Assembly: GCA_031002005.1 (NCBI GenBank)
Contig: CM061920.1
Coordinates: 47,842,610-47,906,609 of the forward strand
Source of the DNA: Vandiemenella viatica
Taxonomy: Eukaryota > Arthropoda > Insecta > Orthoptera > Morabidae
Length of the DNA: 64,000 bases
Direction: 5' to 3'
Each line of letters begins with the position of its first letter. Within the stretch, counting starts at the first letter, position 1. A program made the translations under genes and the position numbers. A model generated the notes under the pieces. The model saw nothing but the letters and a program-made list of their open reading frames with translations, was not told the origin of the DNA and ran no database searches. Positions 40,901 through 52,200 of this stretch are shown here, in pieces.

Positions 40901-43900
40901 AAATGTTGGTCAGACCATTACTTGAAAATAATATTGTAGTATGGGTCTCACATTTTGGGTGTCAAATACAGGAGTTGGATGGTGTGCAAAGAAGGACTAC
41001 CATATTTGTCTCTGGAAATTATCACAGAACACAATCAGTAAGTTATATGATTAAGAACCTCAAATGGGGTTAATTGGAAGACAGAAGGAAAGTGAAGAGA
41101 ACCATGAGAGTTAACAAAGCATACTGGTAATGAGGTGGGGATAGATATTGGTGTAAGAATTAGGAGAGGAGCATGGAAAGGAAAAGATGATCACAAGCAC
41201 AAATCGGCACTTGATTTCAAGCACAAGTGTGTCAGAATATTTTCTTTCTTAGGTAAGGGGTCAGGGATTGGAATAAATTATGAAGATAAATGATGAATAG
41301 TTTACCAAAAATGCTAATAGAATATGAAGTTGACTTTTTTTTTTGCTGTTGTCAGTCTTTTGACTGATTTGATGCAATCCACCATCCCTTCCTATCTTGT
41401 GCCAACCTCTTCATCTCTACATACCCCTTACAACCCATGTTTTCAATTACCTTCTTCATATATTCTAATCTCTATCTTCCTCTACAGTTCTTATCTTCAA
41501 CTGTTCCCTCCACAAACAAATTAATCAAACCAGCCTGTCTCTTCTTTCTGTAAGCTTCCTCCACAAACCTCTTTCCTTACCAATCATTTACAAACTCATT
41601 AATTTCTTACTGTGTATGTCCACTTAATTTTCAGCATTCTTCTGTAGCACCACATTTCAAATGCTTCAGTTTTCTTTCTTAATGCTAATCCTAAAGTCCA
41701 TGCTTCACTACCATAAAGTGCTGTGCTCCACATGTGGAGCTTTAAAAAGTTCTTTCTAATTCCTAGATCAATATTAGAAACTAAAAGATTTCTCTTATTC
41801 ATTAAGGCTCTTTTTGCTAGTGCTATTCTGCTTTTAACATCATTCCTGCTTTGGCCATTGGTTGTAATTTTGCTTTCAAGTAACAGAATTCACTTACCTC
41901 ACCTATTCTATCTGATCCAATTTCTATATTTAGTCTACTAGTATTGGTATTTTTCCTGCTACATTTCGTCACTTTTGTCTTGTTTTGATTTATATTCAGT
42001 CCTAAATCTTCCTTCAGTATTTTGTTCATGCCATTCAGTAACTTCTCAAAATCCTCAGCCCTTTTTGCTAACAGGAGAATGTCGTCAGCAAATCGTAGCA
42101 TACTGATTTTTTTCTCCCTGAACACTTATGCCACATGGAAATTTTTCTTTTACATTCTTCATTGCTTCTTCTACATACAAGTTGAATATTAACAGGGATA
42201 GACTACAATCTTGTTCACACCTTTTTTAACTGAGGTATGTCTCTCGTGATTCTTTACTTTTATTATAGCCACTTGATTCTTATATAGTTTATAGAGCATT
42301 CTTCTATCTCGATACTTTAGACCTGACTTCTTTAAAATTTTGTACATCTTATCCCACCTAACATTATCAAAAGCTTTTATAAATCAACAAATGCCATAAA
42401 AGTATCTTTGTTTTTCTTGATCCGCACTTCGAGTATCAAAGCCAGAATTACTTCCCTTGTACTGCAATTTTTCCTAAACCCAAACTGATCTTCACCTACT
42501 ATCTCTTCTACTATCCTTTCATCCTTCTGTATATTATTCCGGTCTGTAATTTTGAAGCATGTGATGTTAGACTAATGGTGCGATAATTCTCACATTTGTC
42601 GGCTTGTGCTTTCTTCGGAAGTGTGAAGATGATATTTTTATTAAAACTGGTTGGAATTTTTCCTCTTTCATAACTTTTTTGATATCAGCTTGAATAATCT
42701 TTTGAGTCCTTCTTCTCCTAGGGATTTCGGAAGTTCTGCAGGGATCTCATCAATTCCAAATGCCTTATTTGATTTCAAGTCATTCAGACCTCTATTAAAA
42801 TCTGACCTCAAAACAGGATCTCCCAATTCATCAATGTCGACATCGTCTTCCTTTTCCATTACGTTATTGTTCAAGTCGTCCCCATCATAGAGTTTCTCAA
42901 TGTATTCCTTCCATTAGTTAGCTCTACCATCTGAGCTTAAAAGAGGTTTCCCATTGGCAGTTTTAATATTCACAGCTCTTTTCTTAATTTCTCCAAAATT
43001 CTGTTTGATCTTTCTATGTGCAACATCTACATTACGTATGACCATTTCCTTTTCTTATTCTTTACATTTTTCTTCTAGCCATTTTCTTTTGCTTTATTGC
43101 ATTTCCTATTTATTTGATTTCTAAATTGTCTGTATTGCTCTCTTCCTCCTTCATTCTGAGCATTTTTGTATCTTTTCCTCTGATCCATCAGTTCCAAAAT
43201 TTCTTCTGTGATCCAATGTTTTTGGGCAACTTGTTGCGTAAAGCCTAATGTTTCTTTACCAGCTTTCATTATTTCGGTCATTAATGCATTCCATTTGTCC
43301 TAAGTTGAGCTCCTTTCAGAGTTCGTTCTTAGACCTATCTCTACTATTTCTGCAAATTTTTCTCTCGTGCTAGATTATTTCAGTTTATTCATTTCCAGTC
43401 TGTTCTGCTTTTACTGCTTCCTTTTTCGCGTGAATTTCAGCCTGCATTTCACTACCATCAAATTATGGTCAGAGTCTATATCTGCTCCTGGGTACGCTTT
43501 ACAGTCAAGTACTTGATTCCTGAATCTCTGTTTGACCATGATATAATCTAACTGATATCTGCCTGTATCCCCAGAATGTTTCCAGGTGTACAGTAGAACT
43601 CCAATTTTACGAATCAATCAGGACCGGACCCCATTTGGATAATAAAAAATTTGGATAATTGGATTTTTTCCGAAAAGAGTCTCTTTAAATTAATTACTGT
43701 ATGTATGTTGAAAATAGGGGGAAAATAGCTTGTAATTAGTTAAATGAAAAGGTGACACTTTTACATGTTAAGTGCACTTACAAGTGCCGTACATTAGTAC
43801 AGTATGTATGTACCGTTCTGTAAACAAAAGACATTGCATGCTGGACATCATCAAAGTAAGCTGTTTGACTATATTCATCCGTTTTCGGCAGCCAAGTCGC

Positions 43901-45698
43901 ACACCCGCTTGATACTGAGAAGTTGCATGAGGTCACACTTAGGCTGATGCTCTATCCACTTCAACGCAGTTTCAAGGCTAGCAAATGCTTGACCAGATGG
44001 TGGTCCCGTGTCTGCTTCAGCTCCAACTTTAATGTCATCTATCCCCTCGACACCTTCTTCTCTCATACTTTCAATAAGTTCATCATCATTCCTAGATCCA
44101 CCACTAAGAAGGACAACAGCGCGTAGGCAGAATCATTATTTTGTGAATCACAATACATTTCCGTCTTAATTAAAAAAGTGATTAGGATACTCAGCGATTT
44201 GGATAGTCGGAGTTTGGATAGTTGGAGTTCTACTGTATATCCTTCTTGCATGGTTCTTAAACAGTGTGTTTGTCACAACTAGATTATATTCTAACAACCT
44301 GCTTCCTCACTCATTTCGTTCTCCTAGACCAAAACTTCCTACAAAATTCCCCTCCCTTCCTTCTTCCACTATCACATTCCAATCACCCATGATTATTAAA
44401 TTTTCCTCCCCCTTCACATATTGGATTAGTTCTTCAAATTCAGCGTACATTTTCTCTATTTCTTCATCATCCTCCGGTGACGTTGGCATATACACTTGAC
44501 CTAACATGGTTGGGGCAAACTTAGTTTCTAACCTCATCAAAATAACTCTGTCACTAAACTGTTCATAATAGCTCACCCATTTCCCTACCCTCTTATTCAT
44601 TACAAATCCTACACCTGTCACTCAATTGACCGCTTGTGTGCTAATTAGCCTGTGTTCCCCAGACCGGAAATTCTGTGTGTCCTTCCATTTAATCTCACTA
44701 ATTCCAACAATATCTAAATTAAGTTGTTCCCTTTTTAAGTTTTCTAACCTACCTGCCCTATTCAGACTTCCAACATTCCAAGCTCCGACTCGTAGAATGT
44801 TTCTATCCATTCCGTTGACTCCTCCCTGAGCAGTTTCCACCTGTAAATCTGATTGGGGAATTATTTTACCTAGAGAATACTTTACCCAGGAAGAAGCCAT
44901 CATGATATATGTAATTTGAGAGGATTACATGTCCTCGGGATACCCTTTGGGTCTTTAATGCAGTGGTTTCCCATTACCTTCTGTATCCCCATGCTGTTGA
45001 TCATTTCTGATTCATCCGCCTTTAGGGGCCGTTTCCAACCCCAAGGGCAAGAGGGTACCCTGAACCGCTGCCCGCTCTTCCACCGTCCTTTCAGAGAACG
45101 TTGGCAAGCAGTGGGTGACTTCTTATACTGGGAATCTTTCATTCGCCACAGCCTCATCCATGCAAACAGGGTGCACAATGTGAAGGAAAGGTTGACATTT
45201 GGTTGTAAAAGGCTTATATAGTTTCTTCCAAACCCTTACAGGTTGAAATTAGTAGAGGGAACAAGTAAGTGAAAAAAGGAAAAGGGTAAAATGGGTGTGT
45301 TGGGATGTTGCCGCAAGAGCAGATGCTCCATCGTAATTACACTAAATTGAATTAATTAGATTAAACTGAATATCAATTCTATTTTTAAAAACATTCAGTG
45401 ACAAAAAATTTTGCTGTATGAATAATTATTTGTTAATGTGGTAAATTTTTCGTAAGACGAATGTAGCAATCTTTTCTCTTTCCAATTTTGTCAAAATCTA
45501 TTGTGATGAAGACTTTTTGAAGGGAAGAAGATATGTTTCCATTATTAAAAAATTAAGTTGGTGGTTCAAGTGAAGTTATATGTAGCTGAATTTGAAAATA
45601 AACCTAACACAGGTCTTTATATAACAAATCCAACAGAGTTTTATTTAGTTTCACTTGAGCATATAATTCATAGGAAATTACCCTCTACACTAATTTTA

Positions 45699-45734
<36 letters not shown>

Positions 45735-45858
45735 TTGTTTGAGGGAAATTTCCTGGCCCACCTACTTTTGTCATTTACGAATTTTAAATTCTTTCAGTGT
45801 TTTTGGTAAATGTTCTGCATTTCTTTTGTTAATTTATTCCAATGCCTGACTCCATTAC

Positions 45859-45904
<46 letters not shown>

Positions 45905-48900
45905 CCCTTCCTTAGGTCTGAAATTAGGTGCAAACATGGGTTATTTAAATTAAATGCGATGGCGTGCCTGCTCCTGTGGCTATGTCTCTACACACCCATT
46001 TTACACTTTTTCTTTTCCACCTACTTTTTCCTGTACTAATTTCAAATTTAAATAATTTTAGTATTTTTTTTTTTTAATATTCAAACTTCTTGGTGATTTA
46101 TTCCAATACCCGACCTCCTTCCCTACTATGCCTGAAATCAACTGTACATTTGTGACCATGGTCATTTTTTCCCTTCCATGTACCTCTCATAATTCTTCCT
46201 TCATTATCTTTCCATGCCTCCATCACCAATGTACACTCCCATCATTCTCTTCACCATTCTTCTTCTTTTCTTTTCTCTGCATTATTTCCGATTCTCTCTT
46301 CAATATCCAACAAAGCCTCATCACCATTGGAAAATGCATAGTAGATAGCCAAGCACTTGTTCATAACAGATGTTAAAACTATTCTATTTTTTCAGTATTA
46401 GCTAAATTCCAAGAGAATAAAATTTGTCTTGGAATTCTGTATCCGTGAAACCCACACAAAGAGTAGTCACTGAGATTTTGGAAGTGGAGTTATCCATAAC
46501 AAATAAAAAACATTTATTAAAAACATCAACATTTGATAGAGACAATTAAACTGAATTTGCTTTGATAAATATGTCTTCATGACATCGATTATTTATAGCT
46601 GTCTCCTATTTTACAATATTCTATATTTTTTTATTTTTACCGGAACATCTTTTTAAATTCTTTAATCACTTTGTTAAGTACTTTATTATCCTGACTGTAT
46701 CTAGAGACCAGCTATAACTTACCTACAGAAATAATAAATGCTAAAATTCCAAGTGATACAAGGTTTTCATTCATTTTTAGAAGCCTGTCACATTTTTCTG
46801 GGAAAGAATCTTTTGAATTAGTGACAATGTTACTTAAAATGTAATTTTCTTTGGCCATACCTTGTGTATGGTAAATGTGGTTGCAATTTATGATTAAATA
46901 GGTAGTTCATAAAATTATTAATGGATACATGGTTTACTACTCACTGGCCTCTGTTGAGACCTCCATGAAAACATTATCAGCTAACAAATATTATTTTTTA
47001 TTGTCAATAACAATGCAATGAAAGATTATTTTTATTATAATTTTCAGTTAAATTCATTAATTTTACTACACAAAACCAGAAATTATAGGGAAACAAATGA
47101 CAAGTAAGATTGTACTTACATTGATCCTGACAGTTGCCTCACTGTCCCAAGTAATCCAAAATTTATATTCATTTGAAAGAAAAAATAAATTGTTTCCAAT
47201 GCGAGAAATGGTGAATTCTTTATTATGTGGACCTATTTGCTGAACCTAGAAAAATATAATTGTTTTAAAAAAATATTTTCAGAATTACTTTCACAAAAAA
47301 TATAATATGCAGCTGATCAACTCAGAATCTTTTGAAAAAAAAATGTCTCTCTTTCCTTCTGTGCACAAATTTTTTCTGCTATTAAAGTATTATTTTATTT
47401 TCTTCTTATTAATATTATTTTATAGATTTTAAGGGTATGTCCATTCTTCATGATAGAGACCTTGTTTTAAGATAAGGTTAGGTTAGATTATTATGAGATA
47501 GGTTCATATATTGTCCTCCTACCATTATTTGTGGTAAGTGGTGTGTCTATTTTCATATTCCTCCCTTCATTTTCATTATTATTATATTTCATCAATATCA
47601 GAAACAACAACATTCAATAAAGAAAAACAACTATACTGTGTTAAGTGGTGGTAGATGAAATTACCTGATCAGCAGCATATGTGAATTCATCAAATTCTAC
47701 ACTGAGGTCAGAGCGGAGTTTCACATCGTACCCATTGTGTTTAATGTGCAAAAAGGGTTTGCAATGTACACTTGAAGTGCAGTTCTTGTTGACTGAAATA
47801 CAAGATCATCATTACAATAACGAAAAAGAGAGAGATGATATTGACAAACATTATAACTAAAATATTAATGTGCAGTGAACAGATTTATTTAGAGAGTAAA
47901 AAAGTAATTGTGTGATTAACTGTATTACAACTGTTTCTTACTACCTTCAATCTCTTCCCAAATAATCGAAATATGAAAGAACAAAAACAAAATGCAATAC
48001 AGAAGCCAAAAGCTTTTAAATGCCCTATGAACCTATCAGAAATACTGATTAAAGTAATGTTGGTATTATTTCTTATATTTGAAGATAATTTGAAGTCACC
48101 TTAATATAAAAGGGACAGAATTGCATGAATATACAGAAACAGAGAAAAAACACAGAAAATTGAAATTTTATGCTAAAGGTTCATGGACAGACTATGACAA
48201 GGTGCAATAGTCTAAGAGGAACCAAACAGAAACTGTTGGTTTGTTATGGTGGCTAAGAGTGTGAACAGAAGTTGTGGTAAAGGGATGGAGTGTGAACAGA
48301 AGTTGTGGTAAAGGGATGGATTCAAAATCATTACCACAAAGTGACACAAAGGAAAGAGATACGGTAATTATTATTACTAAAAATTGCTGGAGTTCAACCC
48401 CATTGTACACCTACTCAGGGGCAATCACATGCTCCTTTGAGTTTTTTAATTCCTCTGTGGTTTCAATTATTTAACCCAAAGCCTTCCTATATTACGGAAT
48501 CCTATTTCTGGTTTTCTGAACTCACAAACTTTTATGCCAAAAGTAAAAAAAAAATATTATAATAATTTTCTGTTGCCTGTACCACATTTAATTTTTGTGA
48601 CAATATCAATTAGCCCTCATCACAAGCATTATCTTATACATAAAAATAATTTTCTTTAACATATTGTTGCACGTATAAAATACTCAAGTGTGTTGCCAGG
48701 AAATTTTCACAGGCAAAACTGTTTTTCCTCTCCTCTATCCTTCAACTCTTGCATTTGATACTCACAATGTGGGTCCTACTTCACCAAACCACATATGAGG
48801 AAGATTGAAACCAAGGTGCACTGGTGCAACACTATGTGGCCATTCCAATAAATAGATGAAACATTCTCCACTGTGTCCTATTCAGATCAGTATATGATGA

Positions 48901-49231
48901 AGAGTCAAATAAATACCTTAACCCGTTAACTGCTACGGATCACCCGACAGAGCCCTTGCTGGGTGCTCCTTTGCTGTCGCCTAAACTGTTCCTTTGCTGA
49001 GAGGCCACGGTCAGCCGATTCCTGCACTGCTGAGTTTGGCACGCAGCCCGATGTGCTGTGTACTGAATATTTCTGGAGCTTTGTGTATGAAACCCTAGAT
49101 ACAAAATAATTTTAGTTCCTCTGACACCTAAAGTTATTCAAATTAATGTTCCTCTAAAATTGAATATCCGCGTAGACAAACATACATGTACTTCATACAC
49201 TAAATACATAATACAGCAACTAAAATGTGTA

Positions 49232-49289
<58 letters not shown>

Positions 49290-52200
49290 TGAGCGCAGTA
49301 ATTCATCTGGAGAAAATTTCAAAGTTAATTGTTTGAATACCTTTCACAAATTCTACATATATTTCCCATCCTTCTTTTGGATCCGCGCTTTGGACTGACA
49401 AAGCTAAGTGTATATATATATATATATATATATAAACTAGCATTTGCCCGCTGCTTCACACGCGCGTGCTTTGGCAGGTGTAGAAATTATTTACCGATTT
49501 TATTCTCTTATCAGACATTAACGTGGAAAGGCATGAACTGTTAATGTATTTTGAATAGTTTCGTTTGTTTCGGTTAATACGTTAGGTTCGGTTTTCATAC
49601 TGATGTCAGAGAGTTGTTTTATTCATATTTTAACGTGATGCAATTGATTCAATAGTAGAAAAGGTTCCTGAAAAATTAACAGTAGTAATTCGTGGTTGTA
49701 ATTATTGTGCGAAGTATAAACATTTATTGTTTAGAAAGGCTTTCACGGTTCAAACGACATTCTTTCTTCTGTGCGCTTTCAGAAGCTATGGATTTAGCGT
49801 ATAGAACCCGGTTATAGGTCAATCGCTTTTCTCGGTGCAGGTTACTTTCATTTGCTCAAGCTATTTCATCTCGTTCTCTTTGACGTTGCAGACGATGTTG
49901 TCGGTCTATTTCACTCTCATTTAGCCGATTTCGGCGACATCTTTTAGCTGCAGAAGTTGACCCCCGACAGATTAGATCTCTTTCGCAAACTTTTATACTT
50001 ACCCAACTCACAGCACTAACAATTAAAACGTTTTCACAGCTGCAATTATCACTATGCGTGAACTTTGGCTGCGAGAATATAGATGAGCATAAACTTGGTT
50101 ACAATATAGAATATCTGTGGTAGTAATAAATAATATTATTTCTGAAAGCAATATTTAACTCAGCTAAAACATAATATTTTTAAATGCTGATATGGAGGAT
50201 TCCACGTTAACCGTGGTACCGAAAATTTAAATGGATATATAACAGTTGTAACGTTAAGAAAGCTGATATTATAATCATTATGTGTAATTTTTTTTTTGGC
50301 GATTTTATGTGTAAACTTTGCCTGGGATTATATAGCTAGGTATAAGCTTTGTTAAGGATGTATCTGTGGATATAATGAAAAATATTGTTTCCATGATACT
50401 TAACTAAAAAAAGTTTATTTTTAAATGTGGATACCGAGGATTGCAACATAACCGCGGTGCCATAAATTTATGTAAATATAGCAGTAATCTACGACTTAGT
50501 CCTCTTGGAAGTGTGCTGAAATATAAAAATTCGTTACGAATAATCACAGCATATCAATTTTTCTGATTTATTTATTTTTTGTTGTTTTTTATTTTTTGCT
50601 GTTTGGATATTGGTTTTTATTTTATGTTGATACACCATCAATTATTCCTGCTTTAAAATAGAAATTTACGTGAATTGGAGTTAATCTTGGTTTCAAATCA
50701 TCGTATCATTATTGTCATTATTTCAGTCAGATATAATTAATTCAAAAATGTCAAAATGGATCACGGTACGGTATATGTACTAATGTGCATGTAACTCAAG
50801 CAATTATTTCTGAGTGGCAAAATTATCGCAAGTTGTAAATCGATTGAAATGCAACCTGGACAGTGATGACAGCTGATATGCTTTGTTATAGGCCAAAGGG
50901 ACGATGCTTTTAGCTATATAATTTACGCGGTGTAGCATTAGGACATGAACATTTTTTTATTTGAGTTTCTTTCAATATATCCGTATTTTCTATGTAATTA
51001 TTTGAGTCGCATGTACCTGAATTTTCAGATGCCTAGTTATATTTGCACGTTATAGCCACGAGACATATTAATCGAATAAAGTACTTCCAAATATGTGCAA
51101 TTCCGCACAAGTCATTATGAAAGAAGTATGTTTTATTACTTGCTGATATTTATAATAGCTGTTTTTCAGACATCGCTCTTCGAGAAAAAACTGAATTTCG
51201 TATTAAGTATTGGCTTATTGTGGCTGTATTGTACAGCGTAACATAGCAATTTTGTTCCAGAGACAAACTGTATAACAGTCTACCAGAGACAATACATGTC
51301 TTCATTATTAGTAATATAACTTTTTCGTTAATTCAACATACCTGTTACGATTCAAGTAAATGCTGATTATACTTGATTTACGTATTCTTTTTATTTTGAA
51401 GTACTGCGGTCCAGAAAAATGAATCGCAGAAGTAAAAAAAAAAAAGGGAAATCCTAAATTTTGTCAGGTCTCTTTATGAAAGGAGTGACTGTCTGAATGT
51501 GTATAATTATCTGTGGTCTACAGTTTCACATTTCTGAAGTTTTTTACTGACTTGCTTCTTCCCATGGTACATATTAGTCGTTAGCTACTTCTGCAGATGT
51601 TGATCAGCAACATTAGCTTTAAAAATTTGGAAACACCATGCAAATTGATGCGGTAGTTTTTGCGTTATTAGAGATCAAGCCTCACTATAAACGCAGCTTG
51701 CTTACAGATTTATAATAGTATAGATTTCACTTAGTTTTAGAGGCGCATTGAAATGTAATTATTACAGTGCAGCTACCTATGGTTAATAATTCTTTTTGGT
51801 GTGATAAACATGGCACAACACACAATGGTACTGTACATTGCACATGGCTTCTGATTTGAACATCCAGCACATCTACGCATTGGCGTATTAATTTTTGAAT
51901 TTTCAATATGAATAATATTTCGAAAATGTCTCCTAGTAAATCGTTTCACCTTGAAAATATAGTGAACTGATACTGGCATATTTGTCTTCGTATACAAATA
52001 AAATCTATTTGTTTCTTCAGCAAAAGATTTCATAAGTTCTTCTGTTAAAAATATCAGGAAAATGACAGAATGCTGGAATTTTGACCTAATCCATATTTGT
52101 GTTCTGCAACTGAAACGTCAAACGCATGTACAAAAGGATGAGAATCGTTTTTCTTCCAGTGAAACCTGTCACTAAAGCGTCCTCTTTTTCCACATATTTA

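Larger units (their letters stand above)
41334..45241 (-). mobile_element. RTE-like non-LTR retrotransposon inserted in the LINE
   Basis: 3.9 kb on the minus strand, flanked by gttga (41329-41333 and 45242-45246) and ending in an A-rich tail (T run at 41335-41343). From 5' to 3': a GC-rich 5' region (45241-44900); APE endonuclease ([89 protein letters not shown]); RT ([40 protein letters not shown]); C-terminal region ([16 protein letters not shown]). This order and these motifs fit RTE-group elements. Small frameshifts and one large insertion (43591-44235) inactivate it. Confidence 0.88.
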
